Shown piece by piece: positions 55,221-64,000 of a stretch of 64,000 nt of DNA (the stretch's first letter is position 1; each line of letters opens with the position of its first letter). The stretch is from Pseudomonas sp. M47T1 (GTDB taxonomy: Bacteria; Pseudomonadota; Gammaproteobacteria; Pseudomonadales; Pseudomonadaceae). A model generated the notes under the pieces. It saw nothing but the letters and a program-made list of their open reading frames with translations, had not been told where the DNA came from and searched no databases. The stretch lies in the NCBI RefSeq assembly GCF_000263855.1, contig NZ_AJWX01000001.1, positions 124,001 to 188,000 on the forward strand, read 5' to 3'. A program made the translations under genes and the position numbers.

Positions 55221-56015
55221 ATGAGCAATCCGCGTAGCGACAAGCCCTTCATCCTGGCCGGCCGTACCTTCGAATCGCGTCTGCTGGTCGGTACCGGCAA
55301 GTACCGCGACCTAGAAGAAACCCGCCTGGCCATCGAAGCCTCCGGGGCTGAAATCGTCACCGTGGCGGTGCGCCGTACCAACATTGGCCAGAACCCCGGC
55401 GAGCCGAACCTGCTCGACGTGTTGCCGCCGGATCGCTACACCATCCTGCCCAACACCGCCGGTTGCTACGACGCCGTGGAAGCCGTGCGCACCTGCCGCC
55501 TGGCCCGCGAGCTGCTCGATGGCCATAACCTGGTGAAGCTGGAAGTGCTGGCTGACCAGAAAACCCTGTTCCCCAACGTCATCGAGACCATCAAGGCCGC
55601 CGAAGTACTGGTCAAGGATGGATTCGACGTGATGGTGTACACCAGCGATGACCCGATCATTGCCCGCCAGTTGGCCGAAATCGGCTGCATCGCGGTCATG
55701 CCGCTGGCTGGCCTGATCGGTACCGGCCTGGGTATCTGCAACCCCTACAACCTGCAGATCATCCTGGAAGAAGCCAAGGTGCCAGTATTGGTCGATGCCG
55801 GTGTGGGCACCGCCTCCGACGCCACCATTGCCATGGAACTGGGGTGCCAGGCGGTGCTGATGAACTCGGCCATTGCCCACGCCCAGGACCCGATCATGAT
55901 GGCCGGTGCCATGAAGCACGCCATCGTCGCTGGCCGCATGGCCTACCTGGCCGGCCGCATGCCGAAAAAACTCTATGCCAGCGCGTCTTCGCCGCTGGAT
56001 GGTCTGATCAAGTAA
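55221..56015 (+). CDS. thiG: Thiazole synthase
   Basis: ThiG forms the thiamine thiazole from deoxyxylulose 5-phosphate, dehydroglycine and ThiS-thiocarboxylate. The 264-residue TIM barrel keeps the Schiff-base lysine in LVKLEVLAD and the phosphate-binding [10 protein letters not shown]. It follows thiS by 48 bp and precedes trmB by 8 bp. Confidence 0.97.
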   Translation: MSNPRSDKPFILAGRTFESRLLVGTGKYRDLEETRLAIEASGAEIVTVAVRRTNIGQNPGEPNLLDVLPPDRYTILPNTAGCYDAVEAVRTCRLARELLDGHNLVKLEVLADQKTLFPNVIETIKAAEVLVKDGFDVMVYTSDDPIIARQLAEIGCIAVMPLAGLIGTGLGICNPYNLQIILEEAKVPVLVDAGVGTASDATIAMELGCQAVLMNSAIAHAQDPIMMAGAMKHAIVAGRMAYLAGRMPKKLYASASSPLDGLIK

Positions 56016-56023
56016 GAGCCACC

Positions 56024-56764
56024 ATGACTGAACCGCAAGATACCCCGATCCCTGAAAACGACGACGTGCAGGGCGAGGGCGAGCAGCGCCAGCACCGCGC
56101 TATCAAGAGCTTCGTGATGCGTGCCGGGCGCATGACCGAAGGCCAGCAGCGCGGCCTGGACCAGGGCGCGCCGCTGTTCGTGCTGCCGTTGGCGGATGCG
56201 CCGGTGGACTACGACCAGGTGTTTGGTCGCAGTGCGCCGCGTACCGTGGAAATCGGTTTCGGCATGGGCCATTCCCTACTGGAAATGGCCGCTGCCGCGC
56301 CCGAGCATGACTTCATCGGCATTGAAGTGCACCGCCCGGGTGTGGGCGCGCTGCTCAATGGCGTGCTGACCCAGGGCCTGAAGAACCTGCGTGTGTACGA
56401 CACCGACGCCATCGAAGTGCTCAAGCGCTGCATCGCCGACAACAGCCTCGATCGCCTGATGCTGTTCTTCCCCGACCCTTGGCACAAGAGCCGCCACCAC
56501 AAGCGTCGCATCGTGCAGCCGGCCTTCGCCGAGCTGGTACGCAGCAAGCTGAAAGTGGGCGGCGTACTGCACATGGCCACCGACTGGGAACCCTATGCCG
56601 AGTACATGCTGGAAGTGATGAACGTGGCGCCGGGTTATCGCAACCAGGCCGAAGACGGCAAATGCGTGCCGCGCCCGGCCGAACGGCCGATCACCAAGTT
56701 CGAGCGCCGCGGCGAACGTCTTGGCCACGGCGTGTGGGATCTGAAGTTCGAAAAGGTAGACTGA
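56024..56764 (+). CDS. trmB: tRNA (guanine46-N7)-methyltransferase
   Basis: TrmB makes m7G46 in tRNA. The 246-residue protein has SAM-binding [15 protein letters not shown], the catalytic [16 protein letters not shown] and [13 protein letters not shown]. The ATG at 56024 lies 8 bp after thiG; the open frame continues upstream inside thiG, where it is not real. Confidence 0.96.
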   Translation: MTEPQDTPIPENDDVQGEGEQRQHRAIKSFVMRAGRMTEGQQRGLDQGAPLFVLPLADAPVDYDQVFGRSAPRTVEIGFGMGHSLLEMAAAAPEHDFIGIEVHRPGVGALLNGVLTQGLKNLRVYDTDAIEVLKRCIADNSLDRLMLFFPDPWHKSRHHKRRIVQPAFAELVRSKLKVGGVLHMATDWEPYAEYMLEVMNVAPGYRNQAEDGKCVPRPAERPITKFERRGERLGHGVWDLKFEKVD

Positions 56765-56783
56765 TCCCGGATTGGCTTGAACC

Positions 56784-56850
56784 CTTCGCGGGCCCGGCCC
56801 GCTCCTACAGGATTGCGCACCCCCTGTAGGAGCGGGCCGTGCCCGCGAAG
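56784..56850. repeat. REP inverted pair between trmB and the DUF3392 gene
   Basis: Arm 56784-56811 (CTTCGCGGGCCCGGCCCGCT and onward) and arm 56823-56850 are inverted copies with two mismatches around an 11-nt loop. It marks the convergent ends of trmB and the DUF3392 gene. Confidence 0.8.
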
Positions 56851-56863
56851 AGGCAATAGAAGC

Positions 56864-57187
56864 TTACTTGCGGTCAGCGACCACGCCAATCAGCACCAGC
56901 ACCACCAGCAGCACCGGGGCCAGGCTGTAGTTGTTGAACTGGCTCAGGCCGCGCACCACCCAGGGCGTTGCATAGATCAACGCTGCCCCGCTGCCGATGC
57001 AGCACACCAACGCCAGTACCGGTATGCGCAATGCACCGGCAATGCCGCCCAGCCGTTGGTCCAGCCAGCCCTTGATGTCGGCACCGAACAGCACCAGCAG
57101 GCACCCCACCAGCGCCAGGGCAATTTCCGAAAGGTTGCCGCGGCTCCAGCGGGAGACGGTCGCGAGCAAGTTCAACACTAATTCCAT
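56864..57187 (-). CDS. DUF3392 membrane protein
   Basis: The 107-residue protein has three membrane segments (about 19-38, 53-74 and 83-104) and a DIKGWLDQRLGG loop. It fits DUF3392, a small inner-membrane family of unknown role. The ATG at 57187 has AAGGA upstream. It lies 9 bp after hemW in the same direction. Confidence 0.75.
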   Translation of the reverse strand: MELVLNLLATVSRWSRGNLSEIALALVGCLLVLFGADIKGWLDQRLGGIAGALRIPVLALVCCIGSGAALIYATPWVVRGLSQFNNYSLAPVLLVVLVLIGVVADRK

Positions 57188-57196
57188 GGCCAATCC

Positions 57197-58399
57197 TTAG
57201 ATCAAGAAGTACTGCAGCAGGTCGTTGAGAAACAACTGGCCCTGAGGCGTGGCAACCAGGCGCGACGGTTCGACCTGCAAAAGGCCTTTTTGTTCGGCCA
57301 GGCGGCGCCCTTCGCCCAGGCTTTCCAGGGTAAGCCCAGTGCGCTGCGGGTAAAGGTGGGCGTCCACGCCTGCGGTCAGGCGCAAGGCGTTCATCAGGAA
57401 CTCGAACGGCAGCTCGTCCAGCGCCAGCAGCTTCTCGCCAGCCTGGAACGGCTTGGCCGGGTTCAGGTAGTCCTTGGGCAGGCGCGTCTTCCAGGTCCGC
57501 ACAATGCGGCCGTCCGGGTGGCTCAGCTTGCCGTGGGCGCCGGCACCGATGCCTATGAAGTCGCCAAAGCTCCAGTAGTTCAGGTTATGGCGCGCCGCCT
57601 TGCCCGGTTGGGCGTAGGCCGATACTTCGTACTGGGCGTAGCCGTGTTCCGCCAACAAGGCCTGGCCGGCTTCCTGAATGTCCCACAGGGTGTCGTCCTC
57701 GGGCAGCACGGGCGGCTGATTCCAGAACACCGTGTTGGGCTCCAGCGTCAGTTGGTACCAGGACAGGTGCGTGGGTTTCAGCGCAATCGCCTGGCGCAGG
57801 TCGTCCAGTGCTTCTTCCAGGGACTGGTCGGGCAGGCCGTGCATCAGGTCCAGGTTGAAGTTGTCGAACCCGGCCTGGCGCGCCATGTCGGCCGCACGGA
57901 TGGCCTCGCTGCCATTGTGAATGCGCCCCAGCGCCTCCAGCTTGGCGGATTGGAAGCTCTGGATGCCGATGGACAGGCGGTTGATGCCCAGCGTGCGGTA
58001 GGCGCTGAATTTTTCCTGCTCGAAGGTGCCCGGGTTGGCTTCCAGGGTGATCTCGATGTCGGCAGCAAATGGAATGCGCTGCTCCACGCCCTCCAGCAGC
58101 CGCCCCAGCGCCTTGGCGCTGAACAGGCTGGGCGTGCCGCCGCCGAAGAAGATCGAGCTCAGGGGGCGGCCGTAGACGGCAGCCAGGTCAATGTCCAGGT
58201 CGGCCAGCAGGGCGTCGACATACGCTTCTTCCGGCAGATGGGGGGTGGCGGTGTGGGAGTTGAAGTCACAGTACGGGCATTTACGCACGCACCACGGGAT
58301 ATGGATGTACAGGGCAAGGGGCGGCAGCTCGGGCAGGGGCGCCCGCGGTGCCACCGAGGAAAAACCGTCCTCGCCTGCAAACAACGTGGTGGTGGTCAT
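57197..58399 (-). CDS. hemW: Radical SAM heme chaperone HemW
   Basis: The 400-residue radical SAM protein has Cys37, Cys41 and Cys44 in [10 protein letters not shown], the [11 protein letters not shown] segment and the C-terminal HemN-like domain. It lacks the fourth Cys and the N-terminal part of the true coproporphyrinogen oxidase HemN, so it is HemW, a heme chaperone. Overlaps rdgB by 4 bp. Confidence 0.92.
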   Translation of the reverse strand: MTTTTLFAGEDGFSSVAPRAPLPELPPLALYIHIPWCVRKCPYCDFNSHTATPHLPEEAYVDALLADLDIDLAAVYGRPLSSIFFGGGTPSLFSAKALGRLLEGVEQRIPFAADIEITLEANPGTFEQEKFSAYRTLGINRLSIGIQSFQSAKLEALGRIHNGSEAIRAADMARQAGFDNFNLDLMHGLPDQSLEEALDDLRQAIALKPTHLSWYQLTLEPNTVFWNQPPVLPEDDTLWDIQEAGQALLAEHGYAQYEVSAYAQPGKAARHNLNYWSFGDFIGIGAGAHGKLSHPDGRIVRTWKTRLPKDYLNPAKPFQAGEKLLALDELPFEFLMNALRLTAGVDAHLYPQRTGLTLESLGEGRRLAEQKGLLQVEPSRLVATPQGQLFLNDLLQYFLI

Positions 58400-58989
58400 G
58401 CAAGGCCCAGGCGTTGACGCAGGATGGCCATGGCGCGGGCGCGGTGGCTCAGCTGGTTTTTTTCCACCGGGTTCAGTTCGGCGCTGGAGCAGTCACGCTC
58501 GGGCACCCAGAACAGCGGGTCGTAGCCAAAACCATGCTCGCCGCTGGCGGCGTGCAGGATACGCCCGTGCCACAGGCCTTCGCAGAGGATCGGCAAGGGA
58601 TCATCGGCATGGCGCACCAGGGCCAGCACGCAGACGAACTGCGCGCCGCGCTCGGCTTCCGGCACATCCTTCAGGGCGTCCAGCAGCTTGGCGTTGTTGG
58701 CGGTATCGCCTTGGCCATCGGCGTAGCGCGCCGAGTAGATGCCCGGGGCACCGCCCAGGAAATCCACAGCCAGGCCCGAGTCATCGGCCAAGGCAGGCAG
58801 GCCGGACAGGCGCGAGGCATTGCGGGCCTTGAGAATGGCGTTCTCGACGAACGACAGGCCGGTTTCCTCCGGCTCTACCTGGCTGAATTCGCCCACCGAG
58901 CGCAGTTGCACGCTGCCGCCCAGCATGGCCTGGAGTTCCTTGAGTTTGCCAGCGTTATGGCTGGCCAGCACGAGTTGCGTGAAGTTCAT
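58396..58989 (-). CDS. rdgB: dITP/XTP pyrophosphatase (HAM1 family)
   Basis: RdgB removes ITP, dITP and XTP to prevent their incorporation. The 197 residues include the substrate-binding [33 protein letters not shown] and the SHRARAM motif near the C-terminus. It overlaps genes on both sides by 4 bp. Confidence 0.96.
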   Translation of the reverse strand: MNFTQLVLASHNAGKLKELQAMLGGSVQLRSVGEFSQVEPEETGLSFVENAILKARNASRLSGLPALADDSGLAVDFLGGAPGIYSARYADGQGDTANNAKLLDALKDVPEAERGAQFVCVLALVRHADDPLPILCEGLWHGRILHAASGEHGFGYDPLFWVPERDCSSAELNPVEKNQLSHRARAMAILRQRLGLA

Positions 58990-59423
58990 GAGTCGCCCGG
59001 AAATAGTTCTTGGTCAAAGCTCAGGCGGTTGGTATCACCGGCCGCCTTGATGCTCAGGTCAAAGGTGTAGGTCGCGTCCTGCGGGATCTGGAACTGTGTA
59101 ACGTAGGAAACCGCGCCCTGTTCGGTAACCTGGGTGAAGGTCAGGCGTTCTTTCTTGCCATCCGGCCCGCTGACGGTGCCGCTGATGGCCGCCGCGTAGG
59201 ACTTGCCGGCCTTTTCCACCGCCACGTTCAGCACACCCAGGTTCTTGCTGCGCATCAGCCCTGCCGCCTTGGCGATGCCCGGCTGCAGGATGCTGGAGGT
59301 GATTGCATTGTAATGCACGGTCAGCTCGCCGAACTGCTCCTGGCGATTCTGCCTGGCGGCTTCGGCCCCCAGCGTTGGCAGGGCCAGGCAACAGGCAAGC
59401 AGGAACAAGGCAAGCTGACGCAT
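58986..59423 (-). CDS. DUF4426 periplasmic protein
   Basis: The 145-residue protein starts at the ATG at 59423, with a signal peptide (about 1-22, ending TLGAEA) and a compact beta-rich domain including [20 protein letters not shown]. It fits DUF4426, whose function is unknown. Conserved between metW and rdgB in Pseudomonas (PA0388 by synteny). An upstream in-frame ATG at 59453 would spoil the signal peptide. Confidence 0.85.
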   Translation of the reverse strand: MRQLALFLLACCLALPTLGAEAARQNRQEQFGELTVHYNAITSSILQPGIAKAAGLMRSKNLGVLNVAVEKAGKSYAAAISGTVSGPDGKKERLTFTQVTEQGAVSYVTQFQIPQDATYTFDLSIKAAGDTNRLSFDQELFPGDS

Positions 59424-59449
59424 GATGATTCTCCAGGGTGGACGCAGGG

Positions 59450-60070
59450 TCACACCGCCAGTCGGTGCTCCTGCAGGCCCGGGCTGTTGACCCGGTAGAT
59501 GCCGATCTCACCCAATAGATTAGGCCACAGTTTGCTGGCCCAGCCATGCCGATGCTGATGGTCTACCGCCAGACGGTCGAGTACCTGGGCGCTGCGCTCG
59601 CGGCACAGTTCCTCGAAGTCCTCGAAGGTGCAGAAGTGGATGTTTGGCGTGTTGTACCAGGTGTACGGCAGGAATTCGGACACCGGCATGCGACCATTGC
59701 GCGCCAGGTACCAGCGGCAGCGCCAGTGGCCAAAGTTGGGGAAGGTGATGATGCACTGGCGGCCCACGCGCAGCATTTCGTCGAGGATACGGTCGGGGTA
59801 TTCCACAGCCTGCAGGGCCTGGGTCATCACCACCACGTCGAAGCTGTTGCTGGCAAAGTTGCCCAGGCCCTTGTCCAGGTCCTGCTCGATGACGTTGATG
59901 CCCTTGCGCACGCATTCGTTGATGTTGTCGGCATCGATTTCCAGGCCGTAGCCGGTCACCTGCTTGTTGTCGCGCAACCAGGCCAGCAACTCGCCGTCGC
60001 CGCAACCGAGGTCGAGCACCCGGCTGCCGGCCGGAATCCAGTCCTGGATGATTTCAAGATCGGCTCTCAT
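59450..60070 (-). CDS. metW: Methionine biosynthesis protein MetW
   Basis: The 206-residue SAM-methyltransferase-fold protein has RVLDLGCGDGELLAWLRD and VVVMTQALQAVEYPDRIL. It works together with MetX in homoserine acylation; the exact reaction of MetW is not settled. The ATG at 60070, behind GAGGAAG, lies 7 bp after metX. Confidence 0.95.
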   Translation of the reverse strand: MRADLEIIQDWIPAGSRVLDLGCGDGELLAWLRDNKQVTGYGLEIDADNINECVRKGINVIEQDLDKGLGNFASNSFDVVVMTQALQAVEYPDRILDEMLRVGRQCIITFPNFGHWRCRWYLARNGRMPVSEFLPYTWYNTPNIHFCTFEDFEELCRERSAQVLDRLAVDHQHRHGWASKLWPNLLGEIGIYRVNSPGLQEHRLAV

Positions 60071-60077
60071 GGCTTCC

Positions 60078-61217
60078 TCAGATCGCAATTCGGTTCATGT
60101 AGCCAGTGAACGCCGCCAGGTACCGAGGGATCGGAATCAGGAAGGCATCGTGGCCTTGCGGCGCGTCGATCTCCAGGTAACAGACGTTCTTCCGGGCGGC
60201 CATCAACGCGTCGACGATTTCCCGCGAACGGGCCGGGGAAAAGCGCCAGTCGGTGGTGAAGGACATCACGCAGAAGTCGGCGGTGGCGTTGGCAAAGGTG
60301 GCGGACAGGTCATCACCATGGCTGGCGGCCGGGTCGAAATAGTCCAGGGCCTTGGTCATCAGCAAATAGGTGTTGGCGTCGAAGCGCCCGGAGAACTCCT
60401 CGCCCTGATAGCGCAGGTAGCTTTCCACTTGGAATTCCACGCTGTGGAAGTCGTAGTTGAGCTTCTCGCTTTTCAGGCCACGGCCAAATTTCTCGCCCAT
60501 GGAGTCATCCGACAGGTACGTGATGTGGCCCACCATGCGCGCCAGCATCAGGCCGCGCTTGGGAATCACCCCGGCTTCCTGGAACGAACCGCCGTGGAAT
60601 TCGGGGTCGGTGAGGATGGCCTGGCGCGCCACTTCGTTGAAGGCGATGTTCTGTGCCGACAGCTTGGGGGCCGAGGCAATGGCCACGCAGTGGCGCACGC
60701 GCTCGGGGTAGGTGATGGTCCATTGCTGGGCCTGCATGCCGCCCAGGCTGCCGCCGACCACCGCCGCCCACTGGCGGATGCCCAGGGCGTCTGCCAGGCG
60801 CGCCTGGCTGTGCACCCAGTCTTCCACGGTGAGTACCGGGAAGTCGGCGCCGAACGGCTTGCCGGTGTCGGGGTTGATGCTGCTGGGGCCCGTGGAGCCA
60901 TTACAGCCGCCCAGGTTGTTGAGGCTCACCACAAAGAACCGATGGGTGTCGATGGGCTTGCCGGGGCCGATGCAGCTGTCCCACCAGCCGGGCTTGCGGT
61001 CGTCGACCGAGTGGTAGCCGGCGGCATGATGGTGGCCCGAAAGCGCATGGCAGATCAGCACCGCGTTGCTGGCGGTGGCATTGAGCTGGCCGTAGGTTTC
61101 GTAGATGAGGTCGTAGGCATTCAGCGAGCGGCCGCAGGCCAATGCCAGGGGGTCGCTGAAGTGGGCAATTTGCGGTGTGACTAAACCGACGGAATCTTCG
61201 GGGAAGACAGTGGACAT
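60078..61217 (-). CDS. metX: Homoserine O-acyltransferase (succinyltransferase type)
   Basis: MetX acylates homoserine for direct sulfhydrylation to homocysteine. The 379-residue alpha/beta hydrolase has nucleophile Ser157 in GGSLGGMQ; Asp/His of the triad lie in the C-terminal part (around DAPQGHDAF). In Pseudomonas this enzyme uses succinyl-CoA and needs MetW. The selection residue for acetyl versus succinyl cannot be settled by eye. Confidence 0.95.
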   Translation of the reverse strand: MSTVFPEDSVGLVTPQIAHFSDPLALACGRSLNAYDLIYETYGQLNATASNAVLICHALSGHHHAAGYHSVDDRKPGWWDSCIGPGKPIDTHRFFVVSLNNLGGCNGSTGPSSINPDTGKPFGADFPVLTVEDWVHSQARLADALGIRQWAAVVGGSLGGMQAQQWTITYPERVRHCVAIASAPKLSAQNIAFNEVARQAILTDPEFHGGSFQEAGVIPKRGLMLARMVGHITYLSDDSMGEKFGRGLKSEKLNYDFHSVEFQVESYLRYQGEEFSGRFDANTYLLMTKALDYFDPAASHGDDLSATFANATADFCVMSFTTDWRFSPARSREIVDALMAARKNVCYLEIDAPQGHDAFLIPIPRYLAAFTGYMNRIAI

Positions 61218-61302
61218 CGACCCTGCTCTCGCATAAATGAGGCGTAAGTCTAAAGAGCGGGGGGGCTAGCGGCAAGCAATGGTATCGGATGGTTCGTCGA
61301 CC

Positions 61303-61372
61303 TTGCGGGAGCTGGCTCGCCAGCGAGCTTTTCAGGCGCTCAAAAAGCTCGCTCGCAAGGCAGCTCCCACAA
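61303..61372. repeat. Large inverted repeat upstream of metX
   Basis: The arms 61303-61333 and 61342-61372 pair with a few mismatches around an eight-base loop (core GAGCTTTT / AAAAAGCTC, outer TTGCGGGAGCTG). The pair lies between yggT and metX, which run in the same direction, so it may end the yggS-proC-yggT transcript. Confidence 0.7.
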
Positions 61373-61384
61373 CATTCAGCTGAG

Positions 61385-61975
61385 TCAGACCATGCGCCAC
61401 AGCACTTCAGGCATGCCCGCCAGGATGGCCAGGCGCGGCATGAAGAAGCTCTGCACGACCTGGATGGCCAGGAAGGCGAAAATCGGCGAGATGTCCATGC
61501 CACCCAGGTTCGGCACGATACGGCGGAATGGCGCCAGGAACGGCTCGCTGATCTGGTAGGCCAGTTCGGCAGCCGGGTTGTGCGTGCCCGGTGCTACCCA
61601 CGACACGATGACCATGACGATCATGGCCAGCCAGAAGATCTTCAGGAACAGCGAAAACACGCCGATCAGAGCCCAGATCAGCAAGTGCGGCAGGTCGAGG
61701 ATGGTGCCGAAGTTGATCATCATCACCGCCGCCATCAGCAGGGTCTGAATGATCAGCGCCAGCAGCAACGACGAGGTGTCCAGGCCGCCGATGCTGGGGA
61801 TGAGCCGGCGAATGGGCTTGAGCAGCGGCTGAGTGGCGCGCACTGCGAACTGGCTGAGCGGGTTGTAGAAGTCGGCCTTCACCAGCTGCAGCACGAAACG
61901 CAGCAGCACGATTGCCAGGTAGAAACTGACCAGCGTTTGCACCACGAAAATGGTGGCGTCAGAAATTGCATTCAT
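61385..61975 (-). CDS. yggT: YggT family membrane protein
   Basis: The 196-residue protein has two copies of the YggT membrane module, each with a pair of helices and a PxxRxxPxxGGxD motif (RLIPSIGGLD and RIVPNLGGMD). Linked in other bacteria to osmotic or division-related processes without a defined activity. The start at 61975 follows GAGGAG. Confidence 0.9.
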   Translation of the reverse strand: MNAISDATIFVVQTLVSFYLAIVLLRFVLQLVKADFYNPLSQFAVRATQPLLKPIRRLIPSIGGLDTSSLLLALIIQTLLMAAVMMINFGTILDLPHLLIWALIGVFSLFLKIFWLAMIVMVIVSWVAPGTHNPAAELAYQISEPFLAPFRRIVPNLGGMDISPIFAFLAIQVVQSFFMPRLAILAGMPEVLWRMV

Positions 61976-61985
61976 GCAGAACTCC

Positions 61986-62804
61986 TCACTTGCCCAATTG
62001 TTCGGCCATCTCGGCCGAGCGGTGTGCAGCAGCGCCAAGCGCCTTTTCCACCAGGGCTTCGAAACCGTTGGCCTGGAACGACTTGATTGCAGCTTCGGTG
62101 GTGCCGGCCGGCGAGGTGACCCGGCGGCGCAGCTCGGCGGCGTCGACGTCGCTGGCGACTGCCATGTGCGCGGCGCCCAGGGCGGTCTGCAACGTCAGCT
62201 TGGCTGCGGTTTCACGCGGCAGGCCAAGTTTTTCGCCGGCGGCGGTCATGGCTTCGATCAGCAGGAAGAAGTACGCCGGGCCGCTGCCCGACACGGCAGT
62301 GACCGCGTCCAGCTGTTGCTCTTCGTCCAGCCACAGGGCCATGCCCACGGCCGACAGCAGGGCTTCTGCCTGGAGGCGTTGCTCACTCGTCACCTGGGCA
62401 GTGGCGTACAGGCCGCTGACGCCCTGGCGCAGCAAGGCCGGGGTGTTGGGCATGCAGCGCACGATCGGCTGGTCGCCCAGCCACTGGGTCATGCTGGCGC
62501 AGGTGATGCCCGCAGCGATCGATACCACCACTTGCGAGGGCGAAAGGCTGGGGCGCAGGGCTTCGCACACGGCTTTCATGGCCTGGGGCTTGACCGCCAG
62601 TACCACCACGTCGGCGCCTTCGATGGCCTGGCCGTTATCGGCGAAGGTGTCGATGCCGTGCTCGGCACTGATTCTGGCGCGGGTGTCGGCGCCCGGGTCG
62701 CTGGCGCGGATCTGCGCCGCTTCCAGGCCTTGTGCACGCAGGCCGCCGATCAGGCTGGCAGCCATGTTTCCGGCGCCGATAAAGGCAATACAAGTCTTGC
62801 TCAT
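61986..62804 (-). CDS. proC: Pyrroline-5-carboxylate reductase
   Basis: ProC performs the last step of proline synthesis. The 272 residues contain the NAD(P)-binding FIGAGNMAASLIGGL, CMPNTPALL and the C-terminal dimer signature VTSPAGTTEAAI. Conserved yggS-proC-yggT order. Confidence 0.97.
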   Translation of the reverse strand: MSKTCIAFIGAGNMAASLIGGLRAQGLEAAQIRASDPGADTRARISAEHGIDTFADNGQAIEGADVVVLAVKPQAMKAVCEALRPSLSPSQVVVSIAAGITCASMTQWLGDQPIVRCMPNTPALLRQGVSGLYATAQVTSEQRLQAEALLSAVGMALWLDEEQQLDAVTAVSGSGPAYFFLLIEAMTAAGEKLGLPRETAAKLTLQTALGAAHMAVASDVDAAELRRRVTSPAGTTEAAIKSFQANGFEALVEKALGAAAHRSAEMAEQLGK

Positions 62805-62840
62805 GACAGGTCCTTGAGAGGTTGTGCGGAGGAGCCCGCG

Positions 62841-63527
62841 CTAGGGTTGGCCATAGTCGCGGGCGCCGAACAGGGCAGTGCCGATACGCACCCAGGTGGC
62901 ACCTTGTGCAACGGCAGCCTCCAGGTCGTGGCTCATGCCCATGGATAACGTGTCCAGTGGCAGGTTCAGGCTTTCTTGCAAGGTGCGCACGGTGGCTAAG
63001 GCCGCGTCTTGTTCGGCGCGGTCCTCGGTAGGTTCGGGGATGGCCATCAGGCCACGCAGCTTCAGCCGTGGCAGCGCGGCAATCGCCGTGGCCAGGGCCG
63101 GCAGGTCGGCAGCGGTGCAGCCGGACTTGCTGGTTTCGCCGCTGACATTCACCTGAATGCAGATGTTCAGCGGTGGCAGGTCGGCGGGGCGCTGTTCGGA
63201 CAGGCGTTGGGCAATCTTGAGGCGATCCACGGAGTGCACCCAGTCAAAGTGCTCGGCAATGGCACGAGTCTTGTTGGACTGAATGGGGCCGATGAAATGC
63301 CAAGTCAAGGGCAGGTCGGCCAATTGCTCCTGTTTGCCCAAGGCTTCCTGAAGGTAATTTTCGCCGAATTCACGGATTCCGACGGCGAACGCCTCGCGAA
63401 CGGCCTCGGCCGGCTTGGTCTTGCTCACGGCCAGCAGGCCAATGCTGGCCGGGTCGCGCTGCACGGCCTTTGCGGCGGCATCGATTCGGGCGCTTACCCG
63501 TAAAACGTTGTCTGCTATCGTGGACAT
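62841..63527 (-). CDS. yggS: PLP homeostasis protein (YggS/PROSC family)
   Basis: This 228-residue PLP-binding barrel has Lys36 in AVSKTKPAE, HFIGPIQSNK and the C-terminal SMGMSHDLEAAV. It carries PLP without a defined reaction and balances B6 vitamers and amino acid pools. Divergent from pilT. Confidence 0.95.
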   Translation of the reverse strand: MSTIADNVLRVSARIDAAAKAVQRDPASIGLLAVSKTKPAEAVREAFAVGIREFGENYLQEALGKQEQLADLPLTWHFIGPIQSNKTRAIAEHFDWVHSVDRLKIAQRLSEQRPADLPPLNICIQVNVSGETSKSGCTAADLPALATAIAALPRLKLRGLMAIPEPTEDRAEQDAALATVRTLQESLNLPLDTLSMGMSHDLEAAVAQGATWVRIGTALFGARDYGQP

Positions 63528-63593
63528 TAATTTGTGCCAGCGGGTCTTGGGGTCCGGGGCATTCTACCTGCTTGTCTGTTTTTGGGGAGTCTC

Positions 63594-64000
63594 ATGGACA
63601 TTACTGAGTTGTTGGCTTTCAGCGCCAAGCAAGGCGCATCGGACCTGCACCTGTCAGCCGGGCTGCCGCCAATGATCCGGGTCGATGGTGATGTACGTAG
63701 AATCAATTTGCCACCGCTGGACCACAAACAGGTCCACGAGCTTATCTACGACATCATGAACGACAAGCAGCGCAAGGACTTCGAGGAGTACCTGGAAACC
63801 GACTTCTCCTTCGAAGTGCCTGGCGTGGCCCGCTTCCGGGTCAACGCCTTTAACCAGAACCGCGGCGCCGGCGCAGTCTTCCGAACCATCCCCTCCAAGG
63901 TCTTGACCATGGAAGACCTGGGCATGGGGGATGTGTTTCGAAAGATTACCGACGTGCCTCGCGGGCTGGTGCTGGTCACCGGGCCGACCGGTTCAGGCAA
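63594..64000 (+). CDS. pilT: Twitching motility ATPase PilT, N-terminal part
   Basis: PilT powers type IV pilus retraction. The gene runs off the end of the window after 135 complete codons. The N-terminal PAS-like domain starts MDITELLAFSAKQGASDLHL, and the Walker A motif GPTGSG begins at residue 130, the last readable codons. GGGGAG precedes the ATG. Confidence 0.96.
   Translation, partial: MDITELLAFSAKQGASDLHLSAGLPPMIRVDGDVRRINLPPLDHKQVHELIYDIMNDKQRKDFEEYLETDFSFEVPGVARFRVNAFNQNRGAGAVFRTIPSKVLTMEDLGMGDVFRKITDVPRGLVLVTGPTGSG

Overview
The window is a stretch of chromosome from a Pseudomonas, most likely of the P. putida / P. fluorescens side of the genus. Gene order from the start to pilT follows the block I recall from P. 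aeruginosa as roughly PA0317 to PA0395: D-2-hydroxyglutarate dehydrogenase, FAH-family protein, rpiA/ilvA, rppH-ptsP, lgt-thyA, folA, ilvD, mutM, ggt, fdx-coaD, laoABCR, rsmD and M16 peptidases, ftsYEX-rpoH, mtgA, thiSG-trmB, hemW-rdgB, metW-metX, yggT-proC-yggS, pilT. The base composition is GC-rich, and the intergenic inverted repeats are of the Pseudomonas REP type. I found no rRNA, tRNA, CRISPR array, insertion sequence or prophage gene.

Layout. 1-10.8 kb: central metabolism and the nitrogen PTS (FAD-linked dehydrogenase fragment, FAH protein, YjiK-like protein, rpiA, ilvA, a HAD phosphatase likely acting on histidinol phosphate, rppH, ptsP, NRDE protein, lgt). 10.8-24.6 kb: between thyA and folA lies the most accessory part. 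It has a divergent cadR/cadA metal-resistance pair with a textbook CadR operator, a LysR regulator, an aminoethylphosphonate uptake and catabolism cluster (ATPase, fused permease, binding protein, FAD oxidoreductase, PhnZ-like HD oxygenase), and an uncharacterised DUF3482 GTPase / DUF2868 membrane protein pair. 24.6-31.8 kb: cystine symporter, phosphorylcholine phosphatase, ilvD, a short CBS-less MgtE-like transporter behind a leader with a 26-codon upstream ORF, and a Bcr/CflA-type MFS gene broken by one in-frame TGA.

32-45.5 kb: rlmI, HDOD protein, mutM, ggt, ferredoxin, coaD, the long-chain alcohol oxidation set laoABC with divergent laoR, a sulfurtransferase, an AraC regulator and a YheT-type hydrolase. 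45.5-64 kb: rsmD with an M16 peptidase pair, divergent ftsY-ftsE-ftsX, rpoH with a near-perfect AlgU (sigma-E) promoter, mtgA and a DUF423 gene on a back-to-back promoter, thiamine and tRNA genes, then a long leftward series (hemW, rdgB, DUF4426, metW, metX, yggT, proC, yggS) ending at the truncated pilT.

Most of the window is ordinary core genome. The parts most worth a second look are: the phosphonate cluster, which has a PhnZ-type C-P bond cleaving oxygenase but no visible PhnY, PhnW or PhnX; the leader of the MgtE-like gene; the MFS nonsense mutation; and the recurring use of REP elements as 3' ends, where three unrelated genes take their TAG stop codon from a REP arm.
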